Assembly: GCA_000720805.1 (NCBI GenBank)
Contig: JODI01000023.1
Coordinates: 1-64,000, forward strand
Length of the DNA: 64,000 nucleotides
From: Streptomyces violaceoruber
GTDB lineage: Bacteria; Actinomycetota; Actinomycetes; Streptomycetales; Streptomycetaceae
Reading direction: 5' to 3'
Part shown: positions 16,373 to 25,114 of the stretch, piece by piece
How positions within the stretch are numbered: the first letter of the stretch is position 1
Layout of the letters: each line of letters opens with the position of its first letter
Notes under the pieces: generated by a model
The model's database searches: none
Told to the model about the DNA's origin: nothing
Seen by the model: the letters and a program-made list of their open reading frames with translations, nothing else
Translations under genes and position numbers: made by a program

Positions 16373-16916
16373 TCACTGCCGCCGCAGCGGGTCACCAGGC
16401 GCAGTGCCATGTCGATGCCGGCCGGCACCCCGGCGCTGGTGGCGATGCCGCCGTCGTCCACATACCGTTCCCGAGCCCGGACGTCGGCCGGGGGCAGGCC
16501 TCGGCGAGCCTGTCGAGAGGGTCCCGGTGGGTGGTCGCGGGACGGGCCGCCGGCAGCCCCGCGGCGGCGAGCACGAGCGAGCCGAGCGCACACGCTCGCC
16601 AGGACGGTGCCCTGTTCGTGGAGTTGTCGCAGCCACTCCAGGTGTCGGACGTCCCGTCCTTGGCGAGGGCACGCGTGCCGCTGCCGCCGGGGTGCACAAG
16701 GAGGTCGAGCGACGGCGCGCGGTCACGGCGTGATCGGCGACGAGCCCCGGCCCCTTGGACCCGCGCACCACTGCGGCCTCCGGCGCAAGGCACAGGACGC
16801 GTACGGAGGACGACGCGATGTGGGAAGCCAGGAATCCCAGCACCTTCCGCGGTCCCGCCACGTCGAGTTCCTCGACATCGTCGAGGAACAGCACACCGAG
16901 AGGTGATGCTCCTCCC
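16373..16916 (-). pseudogene. DJ-1/PfpI family protein, frameshifted
   Basis: Read leftwards in several frames this gives an intelligible DJ-1/PfpI glutamine-amidotransferase-like protein: GVLFLDDVEELDVAGPRKVL, VRVLCLAPEAAVVRGSKG, then shifted LDLLVHPGGSGTRAL, CALGSLVLAAAGLPA and finally YVDDGGIATSAGVPAGIDMA. At least two frame changes separate these parts, and the nucleophile elbow is altered (CALGSLVLAAAG). It is a dead relative of the kind of protein encoded intact at 19497-20078, on the opposite strand. Confidence 0.85.
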
Positions 16917-17342
16917 CGTGCCGTGACGGTGTTGGCGAGAACGACCAGGACCTCATCGACGCCGGACACCTCGGAGACCTCCTCGGTGATGCTCGCGGCG
17001 CAGTGCTCGGGGTGGGGCCGCGGGTGCCCGACGCGACGATGTGACGATGTACGGGCTGAGGGACGCGTGTGCGCAGTCGTACCCCGCACGCGGCCTGCGC
17101 CTCGTCCCAGGATCGAATGACGCCCCCTCAGGCAGTCGTCGAAGGGACCTCTCTGGTTCCGCAGGGCACGTTGAAGCCGAAGCACCGGGGGTGCACCGGC
17201 GCGTGGGATCTCAGGACCGTGCTCCGGCCGCTCCGCACGTTGGCGCGTCGTGCCGTGCGCCCGGGGGTATGCCCAGTGCAGTGCCAGGCCCCAGGTGGTC
17301 GACATGCCTCCGGCCGCGAGACTCCCCGAAAGGCGGTGCACC

Positions 17343-17558
17343 ATGAGTGACAGCAACGGTCTGGAACCGCTGGCGACGTTCTGCGGGAACTGCAATTGCG
17401 GTTGCCCGCAGCTCTTCGTCGATCCGAGCGCTCCCGCGGAGCGTCGCGTTCTGCTCACCGACGACTTCGGCCAGCGCGTCCAGATGAGCGCCGACCAGTT
17501 CGGCTCCCTGCTGGAGGAGGCGAAGGCGGGCAAGCTGGACGGCATAGCCACCGCCTGA
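17343..17558 (+). CDS. Small protein with a CxxCxCxC cluster, function unknown
   Basis: A 71-residue protein. Four cysteines (14, 17, 19 and 21) sit in FCGNCNCGCPQLF; the rest is hydrophilic with a predicted helical end (ADQFGSLLEEAKAGKLDGI). No signal peptide or membrane segment. The cysteine cluster suggests binding of zinc, copper or an iron-sulfur cluster, or a modified peptide; I do not recognise the family. GAAAGGCGG lies about seven bases before the ATG at 17343, and a hairpin terminator follows at 17667, so this reads as a single-gene transcription unit surrounded by decayed genes. Confidence 0.75.
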   Translation: MSDSNGLEPLATFCGNCNCGCPQLFVDPSAPAERRVLLTDDFGQRVQMSADQFGSLLEEAKAGKLDGIATA

Positions 17559-17666
17559 CCGATGCACGCACCCGGCGTAGAGCAGGGCGCACGGTGTGGT
17601 CCTGGGACGAGCACCCAGGCGCCGGCCGGGTACGGCAGGAAAGGGAGCGGCCCTGCGCGGCTGCTG

Positions 17667-17695
17667 CCGGCACCGCCACGGTGGCGGTGCCGGCC
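17667..17695 (+). terminator. Intrinsic hairpin downstream of the Cys-rich small gene
   Basis: A perfect 12-bp stem (GCCGGCACCGCC / GGCGGTGCCGGC) with loop ACGGT, 108 bases after the stop of the small Cys-rich gene. The sequence between holds no supported gene, nor does 17696-17938. Confidence 0.75.
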
Positions 17696-17938
17696 GGAGG
17701 CTGAGGCCGGCTTCGGCGAGGTGGTCGCGGGCCCGATCGGCGCCGTCGTCGGCTGCCTGGCCTGTCTCTGGTCAGTGGGTTGCTGTACCTGTTGGTGGAC
17801 CGGGTGTCCGGTCGCCCGCCACCCCTGATGTCACCGCCCTCGCCGGACCGGCTCCGTGCGCTTCAGGAGCGTAGGGCGTTGGCTACGAAGCCAGTTGTAC
17901 CAGCTGCGCGGTCGGCGTCAGTGGAAGGACCAGCGGGT

Positions 17939-18973
17939 TCAGAACGCGTCGGGGTGCAGCACCCTGGCGATCTTGTCCACGGCCAGGTCGTTGCTGGGGC
18001 CGAGGTAGACCGAGTCGGACAGGACCGTGTAGGCGTTGTTCTTGGCGGCCGGCCACTGGGGGAACTCCTTGAGCAATTGCTTGGCGTAGGCCGTCGGGTC
18101 GGGGGAGTTGGCGCTGATGACGACGAGGGCGTCGATGTCGGTGGCGGCGGCCTTCTCCTTGCTCAGGTCGGCGAACATGGTCTTGGATGCCGATTCGAAG
18201 GCGTTGGTGCCGCCGGCCTTGGTGAGGATGTCGTTGAAGATGCCCTTGGCCGCGACCCAGCTGAAGGCGTTGCTGTCCGTCGAGGTGCCGGCGAAGAGCA
18301 CCATCACCTTCGGCTTCTTCGCGCCCTTCACCTTCGCGGACACCGAGGCGATCGACTTCTCGGAGGCGGCGATCAGCTTCTCCGCCCGGGTGCTGACATT
18401 GAAGACCTTGCCCATGTCGCGCAGCAGCGTGTAGCTGTCGGAGATGGTCATCTTGGAGGGGTCGTCGTCGCAGCCCTGCGGGGAGACGTAACTGTTCGCG
18501 CTCACCGTCTTGAGCTGCTGGCGGGTGGCGAAGCCGTTTTTCGCATCGAAGCCGTAGGTCGTGACAGACAGCACGAAGTCCGGCCGCAGGCTCAGCATCG
18601 CTTCGCGGGGGATGTCGCCGGCGTCATTGAGGCTGATGTCCCCGGTGGGCAGCGCCTTGATGGCCTTGGCCCGACCTGGTACCTCGGACATCCCGTAGGC
18701 CTGCTCGTTTGCGACGATGCGGTCGCCCAGCCCGAGTGCGAGCAGTGTGGAGACCTCTGCGACGGAGCCACCGTTCATGACGACCACTCTGCTGGGGGCC
18801 TTGGTGAACGTCTCGGTCTGCCCGCAGTTGGTGATGGTCACCGGGTAACCGGAACCCGATGCGGACGTGGACGACTTGTCACCAGCCGTCTCGGTCGATG
18901 AACTGGCGCACCCCGCCGTGACCAGACACAGAGCTCCGGCCAGGACAGCGGTGACGGACCGTTTCTTCGACAT
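17939..18973 (-). CDS. Orphan ABC substrate-binding lipoprotein, paralogue of the 13257 product
   Basis: A 344-residue lipoprotein with lipobox LVTAGC (Cys22), Ser/Thr-rich linker and the same PF01497-type fold as the product of 13257-14297; long blocks agree, for example SVAEVSTLLALGL, YGMSEV.GRAKAIKALPTGD and KEFPQWPAAKNN. No permease or ATPase adjoins it, so it may share the importer at 14294-16159 with a different or overlapping ligand. The ATG at 18973 has CAGGAG five bases upstream and is preferred to the ATG 18 bases earlier. The genes are in opposite orientations about 3.6 kb apart, with pseudogenes between. Confidence 0.9.
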   Translation of the reverse strand: MSKKRSVTAVLAGALCLVTAGCASSSTETAGDKSSTSASGSGYPVTITNCGQTETFTKAPSRVVVMNGGSVAEVSTLLALGLGDRIVANEQAYGMSEVPGRAKAIKALPTGDISLNDAGDIPREAMLSLRPDFVLSVTTYGFDAKNGFATRQQLKTVSANSYVSPQGCDDDPSKMTISDSYTLLRDMGKVFNVSTRAEKLIAASEKSIASVSAKVKGAKKPKVMVLFAGTSTDSNAFSWVAAKGIFNDILTKAGGTNAFESASKTMFADLSKEKAAATDIDALVVISANSPDPTAYAKQLLKEFPQWPAAKNNAYTVLSDSVYLGPSNDLAVDKIARVLHPDAF

Positions 18974-19496
18974 GGGGACTCCTGGGTGCACGGTGAGCGG
19001 GCTTCATTCCACTGGTCGGGACGAAGGCTGCCGGAGTTCCCGGGACGCCGAACTATCCCGGGACAACGGATAAATGACCTCGACGCACGGCCGGGGTCGG
19101 CAGGGATCCCGTGGATACGCGGTGTGGACGACGGCCTTGGCAACGTGGTCCACGAGTGTCCGGACACCACGGTCTCCGACCCGCGCTCCGGGTTGACCTC
19201 CGGCCTTTCTGGGGTGGACGGGAACTATTCGACAAGCGCAGCGGACTCACATAGAGCAAGCCGGCGCTACTCCCGAAGAGCCATGAGGGTCGGACGTGAC
19301 CAACGCAAGCAACCTGGTGCCGCCTACAGGCTCCTCGAGGTGACACGCAAGCGGCCCGCGGGGGCGTCCCAGCGCGCCGTCCCTCGCTGTCCACCGGCGC
19401 TCACCGGACTGCCGTCTCGGTTCGGTCGGGCCCTTCGCAATGCCCGCGGCGTCCGCGACGTCCGCGGAAACTTCATCAGCCAAGGAGACAAAATCG
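18974..19496. other. Intergenic region, no supported gene
   Basis: About 520 bp between divergent genes. It must hold the promoters for the binding-protein gene (leftward) and the DJ-1/PfpI gene (rightward, Shine-Dalgarno AAGGAGA at 19482-19488). Two copies of CCCGGGA near 19039 and 19054, with CCGTTGTCC/GGACAACGG around 19060, are the only symmetry noticed. Frames here lack coding character. Confidence 0.45.
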
Positions 19497-20078
19497 ATGA
19501 CTCTACGTGTTCAGATCCTCATGTACGACGGCGTGGAGGAGCAGGACTGCATCGGGCCGCGTGACGTTCTCGGGCACGCTGAGCAGGCGGGTGGCCAGGT
19601 ACGGACGACGCTGGTGAGACCGTCGGCTCCTGGCGAGGTGACATGCTTCTTCGGCACCAAAGTCACGGTGCCGACCGCATGGGAGCCCACCGACACCGAT
19701 CTCCTGATCGTGCCGGGCGGCGGCGACCAGCTGATCAAAGATGCAGATGTCCTACGGAACCTCGTACGGGCACAGGAGGCCGGGGTCGTCATCGCCGGTG
19801 TCTGCACAGGAGTCATGGTGCTGTCCGCGGCAGGCTTGACCAAGGGCCGTCCCTGCACGACACACCACCTCGCCAAGGCTGATCTTGCCGCCCAGGGAGG
19901 CAAGGTGATCGACGCACGAGTCGTCGACGACGGAAATTTGGTGACCGCGGGGGGTGTCACCAGTGGAATCGATCTGGCGCTCTGGATGATCACCCGCGAG
20001 TGTGGAGCGTCCATCGCCCTCGGCGTCGAGTCCATCATGGAGTACGAGCAGCGCGGCGTCGTCTGGCGAAGCACCTGA
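19497..20078 (+). CDS. DJ-1/PfpI family protein
   Basis: A 193-residue protein of the class I glutamine-amidotransferase-like superfamily. It shows the LLIVPGGGDQL strand-turn (about residues 69-79), the nucleophile elbow AGVCTGVMVLSAAGL with Cys103, and the late VTAGGVTSGIDLALWMI segment (about 165-181) usual in the DJ-1/PfpI and isonitrile-hydratase-like subgroup. Members are small-molecule hydratases, glyoxalases or chaperones; this one lacks the AraC domain of the related regulators. The ATG at 19497 has AAGGAGA eight bases upstream. It appears to be transcribed alone. A decayed relative lies at 16373-16916. Confidence 0.88.
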   Translation: MTLRVQILMYDGVEEQDCIGPRDVLGHAEQAGGQVRTTLVRPSAPGEVTCFFGTKVTVPTAWEPTDTDLLIVPGGGDQLIKDADVLRNLVRAQEAGVVIAGVCTGVMVLSAAGLTKGRPCTTHHLAKADLAAQGGKVIDARVVDDGNLVTAGGVTSGIDLALWMITRECGASIALGVESIMEYEQRGVVWRST

Positions 20079-20367
20079 TCGCCGTCGCACTGGAACATCC
20101 TCGCCGAACTGGGCGCGGCTCCGCGGCAACCCGCGGGGAATTCGCCGGCGGGCCGCGCCCACCAGTGTTCCGGCGGTGGCCGGCGCCGGCCGAGGGGTTC
20201 GTGCTGGAGGACCCACGGAGCGGCACGAACCGCCTCGCGACGTATCCGGCAGCGCCGCCCGGTGGTGCCGTGAGGGCCCGCAACGGGTGGGACCGGGCCA
20301 CGGGTTGGGGGCAGAGGAGCTGCGGGTGGCGAGAGGTCCACGGTGATGCGCATGCGCTGAGCGCCTG
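20079..20367. other. Intergenic region upstream of the TetR operon
   Basis: About 290 bp with no supported gene. Frames on both strands are open but give Arg/Pro/Gly-rich peptides without a ribosome site. The region ends in the promoter and palindrome of the next operon. Confidence 0.45.
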
Positions 20368-20412
20368 TTGACGACCTGAGTTAACGGCGATAAGTTATCG
20401 CCGTTAACTCAG
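20368..20412 (+). promoter_or_regulatory. Promoter with 37-bp palindromic TetR operator
   Basis: Bases 20376-20412 form a perfect palindrome: 18 bases (CTGAGTTAACGGCGATAA), a central G, and the exact reverse complement. TTGACG at 20368-20373 is a -35, and TAAGTT at 20391-20396, 17 bp on and inside the palindrome, is a plausible -10. The thioesterase start (20426) follows after 13 bases. The natural reading is autoregulation by the TetR protein encoded second in the operon. Confidence 0.92.
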
Positions 20413-20425
20413 AGGGGGGTGACCT

Positions 20426-20830
20426 GTGCCCACACTTGAAGCCGAAGACGTCTACGCGCTGGCGCCGTATGCCAAGACGCTCGGAGTCGTGTTCGACGAG
20501 ATCTCAGAAATCGGCGTGCAAGCCAGGTTGGTGCACGACATCTCCCTCTCCACCGTGGGTGGTGGCCTCCATGGAGGGGCCTTGATGGGGCTCGCCGATG
20601 TGTGTGCTGCCGTGTGCGCCGCCCTCAACGGTCCAGCCGGCGCCGCACCGGCCACTGTGGAGTCGAGCACGCATTTTCTTCGGCCCGCACGCACGAGCGT
20701 GGTTGCGACAGCTCGTCCCTTGCGGGTGGGGCGCAACAGTGTGGTCGAGGTCAACATTCATGATGGCGAAGGCGAACTGTGCGCCCGGGTCACCCAGGTG
20801 GTCACCACCGTCAAACCGAAGGCGTCTTGA
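20426..20830 (+). CDS. PaaI-family hotdog thioesterase
   Basis: A 134-residue single-hotdog protein. GGGLHGGALMGLADV (about residues 46-60) is the PaaI-type active-site segment, and VESSTHFLRPART near residue 78 the second conserved strand. Such enzymes hydrolyse aromatic or other acyl-CoA thioesters as homotetramers. The GTG at 20426 follows AGAGGGGGGTGA. Its TGA overlaps the ATG of the TetR gene, and both are driven from the palindromic promoter, so an acyl-CoA or related compound is a likely inducer (inference). Confidence 0.9.
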   Translation: MPTLEAEDVYALAPYAKTLGVVFDEISEIGVQARLVHDISLSTVGGGLHGGALMGLADVCAAVCAALNGPAGAAPATVESSTHFLRPARTSVVATARPLRVGRNSVVEVNIHDGEGELCARVTQVVTTVKPKAS

Positions 20831-21498
20831 TGGTTGGTGACGCACCGCCAGAACGTCGTAACTCCCGAGTTCGCGCCGCCAAGGGGCACGGCGGCCTGCT
20901 CCGAGACCAGCTCCTCGACATCGCCGATCAACTACTCGAGGACGGTGGCGCCGACGCGCTGACGATTCGGGCAGTGGCGACACGTGCGGGAGTCAGCCCG
21001 CCGGCCGTCTACCTCCACTTCGCCTCGAAGAGGGAACTCGTCCATGCGACGTGCCTGCGGGTGTGGAGTTCCTTGTTCATCGAGTTGGAAGCGGTGTCCC
21101 GGGACATCGCGGACCCTGTGACGGCGCTTCATGAAACCTGCGTCGCCTACATCGCGTTCGGACTGCGTCATCCTTCCCAGTACCGATTGGTGATGGCCGG
21201 TGAGGCCACCGAAGCCAGCCGTCAGAACGAGGACGCGTGCTTCCGCTATTTCCGGGACAAGGTCGCAGCCTGTCGTGATGCCGGGGTGCCTGTGGAGAGC
21301 AAGACCGAAACCGCCAGAGTGCTGTGTGCCGGCGTGCACGGGGCGGTTTCCCTTCTGATCCACCAAGAGCGCGACGCGTGGCCTTCGGACAGCGATCGCT
21401 ACGTCAGGCGGGCGGCGTCCTCAGCCGTCCATGGCGCTCTACTCACTGCGTACCAGGCGTCCACACCCTCGATCGCTGATGTGATGCGCTTGGGCTGA
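20830..21498 (+). CDS. TetR/AcrR family transcriptional regulator
   Basis: A 222-residue repressor. The helix-turn-helix is in the first 70 residues: ALTIRAVATRAGVSPPAVYL then HFASKRELVHATC. The C-terminal domain is all-helical, in the pattern of the WHG-type TetR ligand domains. The ATG at 20830 shares its A with the stop of the thioesterase gene, so translation is coupled. It probably binds the 37-bp palindrome at 20376-20412 and controls its own two-gene operon. Confidence 0.92.
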   Translation: MVGDAPPERRNSRVRAAKGHGGLLRDQLLDIADQLLEDGGADALTIRAVATRAGVSPPAVYLHFASKRELVHATCLRVWSSLFIELEAVSRDIADPVTALHETCVAYIAFGLRHPSQYRLVMAGEATEASRQNEDACFRYFRDKVAACRDAGVPVESKTETARVLCAGVHGAVSLLIHQERDAWPSDSDRYVRRAASSAVHGALLTAYQASTPSIADVMRLG

Positions 21499-21573
21499 AC
21501 TGGGGGTGCCCAAAGCCGCGACGATGGGTCCATTGCGGGGTTCTCGTCCGGTGAGGCAGGAAGAGTCAGCGGC

Positions 21574-22258
21574 ATGACCATGGTGAAGGACACCGATGTC
21601 CGCGGCATGCAGCACTGTGGGACGACGGCGCTGCGCGTACTGCCAGAAACCTGGCCGCCACACTCGGGCTTGAGCCGGTGGTCGAGGAGACCACCCTTCG
21701 CGCAGGGCATGGCAGAACGTGGCGGCCCCCGTCGACGCCGGTCGGCGCAAGTCGTCGTCGGCCGCATCACGCTGATCGTCCTGGCCGTACTCCCTCACGA
21801 CCAGCGGCTCGCCGACATGGCGGGCCCCTCCCAGGTGTCCGCCTCGACCGTGCGGCGCTGGCTGCTGGAGGTGATGCACCTACTGGCAGCCCGCGCCGAG
21901 CGCCTGGCCCGCGCTCTGAACGAGATCGTCAAGCGGGGCGGTGCCGTCGTGCTCATCGACGGCACCTGATACCCGCCCATCACCTCACCGGCACCGACAA
22001 CCGCCCGAACCACTCCGGCAAAGGCAAGATGCACGGCTTGCACGTCCTCGCCTTCACCGACGAGAACGGCAATCTGACCTGGGTCTCGGCCGCCCGGCGG
22101 CCGCACCCATGACGTCACCGCCGCCCGGCACGACCACATCACCGCCCACCTGCGCGAAGCCGGCATCGGCGCGATCGCCGACCTTGGCTTCCTCGGCCTC
22201 GACGACGCCCCCGACAACCCGGTGATCATCACCGGCTGCGAGGGGCCCAAGAAGGCGG
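21574..22258 (+). pseudogene. IS5-like DDE transposase, frameshifted and truncated
   Basis: Three frames in turn give pieces of an IS5-family/DDE_Tnp_4 transposase: a helix-turn-helix part (SASTVRRWLLEVMHL), GGAVVLIDGT with the first catalytic Asp, then after a shift near 21966 LTGTDNRPNHSGKGKMHGLH and VLAFTDENGNLTWVSAA, and after a shift near 22095 GRTHDVTAARHDHITAHLRE and ADLGFLGLDD with the second Asp. The C-terminal third with the catalytic Glu is missing where the polysaccharide deacetylase gene begins. No terminal inverted repeats were found. Confidence 0.88.
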
Positions 22259-22278
22259 ACGCTTCGCGCGTCAGCCAG

Positions 22279-23055
22279 TCACTTGTAGATCTTGCCGGGC
22301 TCGGCCTTGGCCGGAGCGAGCAGCTGGGAGACGGTCACGAAGGCGTAGCCCTGCTTGCTGAGCGCCTTCAGGATGGAAGGCATGGCCGGCACGGTGCCCT
22401 TGTGCAGCGGGTGGAGCAGGATGATCCCGTCGCGGCCGGCGCCCGCGAGCACGCGCTTGGTGATCAGCGCGGTGTCGTCCGTCTCGTAGTCCTTCGCGGT
22501 CACCGTCCACAGCACCTGCGCCATTCCCACTTCTTTCGCGACCTTGGAGACGCGGTCGTCGGTGCGGCCCTGGGGCGGGCGCATCAGCGTCGGCTCGCTG
22601 CCGGTGATGCTGGAGACAGCCCGTGCCGTGCGGCGCAGTTCGTCGCGGATCTGCGCATCAGAGACCTCGGTCAGCACCGCGTGCGTCCAGGTGTGGTTCC
22701 CGATCTCGTGGCCGTCCTTGGCGATCCGCCGCACCACGTCCGGGAACTTGTGGATGCGCCGGCCCTCAAGGAAGAACGTCGACGGCGCCTTGTACTCCTT
22801 CAGGAGGTCCATCAGCCGGTCGGTGGGCTCGCCCGGGTTGCCGTCGAAGGTGAGCGCGATGCACTTGGCCTTCCGGCAGTCCACCTGTTCCGGCGGTAAC
22901 TCTGCTCTGGACGAGGCCCGGTCACGTTCCTCGCGCGGGGAGAGCGTCTCCATCTTGTTCGCCTGGATGACCATGACGACGGTCACCGTCACGACCGCCA
23001 CCACGGCCAGGGTCAGGAGTACGAGTAGGCGAGGCCGCCTCTTCAGGATCTTCAT
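22279..23055 (-). CDS. Membrane-anchored polysaccharide deacetylase (NodB domain)
   Basis: A 258-residue protein with one N-terminal anchor (LLVLLTLAVVAVVTVTVVMV, about residues 10-29) and an extracytoplasmic NodB domain. Motif 2 GNHTWTH (His121 and His125) and motif 3 RPPQGR (about 158) are intact. Motif 1, normally TFDDGP, reads TFDGNPG (69-75): the first Asp (general base) is kept but the second, a metal ligand, is Gly. Activity on peptidoglycan or other N-acetylated glycans is therefore plausible but may be altered. No Shine-Dalgarno is evident before the ATG at 23055. It ends 20 bases from an IS remnant. Confidence 0.88.
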   Translation of the reverse strand: MKILKRRPRLLVLLTLAVVAVVTVTVVMVIQANKMETLSPREERDRASSRAELPPEQVDCRKAKCIALTFDGNPGEPTDRLMDLLKEYKAPSTFFLEGRRIHKFPDVVRRIAKDGHEIGNHTWTHAVLTEVSDAQIRDELRRTARAVSSITGSEPTLMRPPQGRTDDRVSKVAKEVGMAQVLWTVTAKDYETDDTALITKRVLAGAGRDGIILLHPLHKGTVPAMPSILKALSKQGYAFVTVSQLLAPAKAEPGKIYK

Positions 23056-23437
23056 CCCAAGGAGAAGATTTCAGCGCCGGAAGGGTTGCCCAGCGGCCTC
23101 GATAGTGAGGCAGGCCACGTGTGCAGCGGGTTTCAAGTGCGCTGCGGCGCCACCTCGGCTGCGATAGACGGCACGGACGCCCCGCGGCCCCGGTTTCGGC
23201 GAATCACTCCATGACCAGACGATCACCTGCTACCGGTCACGCCACCGACCAGCACGAGCACGCCCATGACCGGCCACACCAGCGCCGTGACTGCAACTTC
23301 AGGATGAAACGATCTCACTGGTGGACCGACGGCCCCTGGAAGCTTGGAATACCCGTGCTGACCAGAGCAGTTGATCGTTCCGGCGTCGCTCTGACGACGG
23401 AGCCGAAGAGCCGCATCGAGAGAACGGAGCATCCAAG
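23056..23437. other. Intergenic region, no supported gene
   Basis: About 380 bp between the deacetylase gene (leftward) and the NAD-binding protein gene (rightward). Sequence is somewhat less GC-rich near 23300-23360. No ribosome site with a plausible reading frame, palindrome or RNA gene was recognised. Confidence 0.45.
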
Positions 23438-24091
23438 GTGGACGTCTTCATCATCGGCATCACCGGCGGTATCGGTGGTCTGCTTGCGCAGAAGCTGCGC
23501 TCGCGAGGAGACGCCGTCCACGGGCTCGTACGCCGGGACGACCAGCAGGCGGAACTGGCGACGCGAGGAGTGGACGCACGAGTCGGCGATCTCTCCAGCA
23601 TGACGGTGGAGCAACTGGCGGCGGCATTCGGTGACGTCGACGTGATCGTCTTCAGTGCCGGGTCGAACGGCGGCAGCAAGGAGGTCACGACGGCCGTCGA
23701 CGGCGATGGGGTCGGCAAAGCGATCAAGGCGGCGGGCCTCGCCGGTGTGGAGCGCCTCGCGCTCGTGTCGGTGCTTCCGGAGGCATGGCGGGAACGTGAC
23801 CTCGGAGACGAGGTCGAGTACTACTTCGCCGTGAAGAAGGGCGCCGACATCGCACTCAGCCGCAGTGACCTGAACTGGCTGATCCTGCGCCCATCGCTCC
23901 TCCTCGACGGTCCGGGAACCGGCACCGTGTCCCTCGGGCCGGCGGAGTTCCACGGTGAGATCACTCGCGACGACGTCGCCGCCACCCTGGCCGAACTGCT
24001 CCACGAGCCCCGGATCGGCCGGCAGATCCTCGAACTCGACAGAGGGTCGACACCCATCGAAGAGGCGGTCCGCGCGAACGTCCGCTCCTGA
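23438..24091 (+). CDS. NAD(P)-binding SDR-type protein (atypical, NAD(P)H-binding)
   Basis: A 217-residue single-domain Rossmann protein. GITGGIGGLLAQKLRSRG (about residues 7-24) is the nucleotide-binding loop, VRRDDQ follows the second strand, and VIVFSAGSNG (about 69-78) the fourth. The C-terminal part (LILRPSLLLDGPGTG, then ITRDDVAATLAELL) matches the NAD(P)H-binding atypical SDR group, whose members often act on quinones, flavins or act as redox sensors. The usual YxxxK is replaced by YYFAVKKGAD. The GTG at 23438 is the only start that keeps the Rossmann loop at the N-terminus. Substrate unknown. Confidence 0.85.
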   Translation: MDVFIIGITGGIGGLLAQKLRSRGDAVHGLVRRDDQQAELATRGVDARVGDLSSMTVEQLAAAFGDVDVIVFSAGSNGGSKEVTTAVDGDGVGKAIKAAGLAGVERLALVSVLPEAWRERDLGDEVEYYFAVKKGADIALSRSDLNWLILRPSLLLDGPGTGTVSLGPAEFHGEITRDDVAATLAELLHEPRIGRQILELDRGSTPIEEAVRANVRS

Positions 24092-24125
24092 CGCACATGC
24101 CGTGCAGGCGGAGAAGGCGTACGAG

Positions 24126-24931
24126 CGGCCTGTCATGTCGGCCTTCCACGCCACGTTCCCCGTGGGCGGCGTCCTCGCCGCGGTCGCCGGTGCCGCTGCC
24201 ATCGACATCGGCTGGGCCGGGCCACGACGCCGGCCACCGCCGTGGGTGTCAGCGTCATCGTCTCTCCGGTGTCGGCTCGCGGTCTCCTGCCCACCGTGTC
24301 GGCCGCCCCCCCCGTGACCGGCGCAGAGGGCGAGCCCAAGGCGAGGAAGCGTCCTGTTCCCGCCCGGATCTGGCTCCTGGCCGTCCTGGCTCTGCTGGTC
24401 ATGCTGTGCGAGGGAGCCGCCAACGACTGGAGCGTCCTGCACCTCAAGACCGTCCTGGACACGCCGGAGAGCACCGCCGCTTTCGCCTACGGGGCTTACG
24501 CGGCCACCGTGACCGTCGGCAGGCTCCTGGCGGACCGGATCTCCGCGCGGTTCGGGCCGGCCGCCGTCCTGAAGTGCGGCACGGTCCCGGCCACCCTCGG
24601 CATAACCGTCGTAGCCCTCTCACCCTGGATCCGGGCGGCGCCGACCGGCTCGGCGCTGTTCGGCCCGGGCCTGTCCGGCTGCGTCCCCCAACTGTTCAGC
24701 GCCGCCGGCCACACCGACGCCGCAGCCGCGGGCGCCAACGTCTCCCGAGCCGCGGGACTCGGCTGCACCGGCATGCTCGCAGGCCCCGACGTCCGCGGCT
24801 GGTTGACCCACCTCATGGCCCTCAACCACACCTTCCTGCTGCTCACCCTGTTCCGCGAGACCACCACTGTTGCGGCCGGCATCCTGCGCCCCCCTCCGGA
24901 CCGGCCACGCACCGTCGGGCTGACCTCCTGA
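24126..24931 (+). pseudogene. MFS transporter, C-terminal half only, frameshifted
   Basis: The sequence encodes the second half of a major facilitator protein: VMSAFHATFPVGGVLAAVAG in one frame, then from about 24235 in another frame VGVSVIVSPVSARGLLPT, ARIWLLAVLALLVMLCEGAA and YAATVTVGRLLADRISARFG, the last being the conserved loop motif. The first six helices are absent and a frameshift splits the rest, so it cannot make a transporter. The final codons run into an eight-base tandem repeat (CTGACCTC, three times, 24920-24943) that contains the TGA. No gene adjoins it. Confidence 0.82.
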
Positions 24932-25114
24932 CCTCCTGACCTCCTGCGCGGCGCGGCCCGACCACGCGCCGCGCGGGCTGTGGCGAGCGTCACGAGTGTC
25001 TTCGGGGGGCCGTTGCGTACGCTGATTGCCGCCGTTCGTGAGGGACACCTCCGGGGACGTGAGGTCGACACCGGAGGTCCTCCCGAAACCTGCTCCACCG
25101 TCAGAGAAGTCAGC

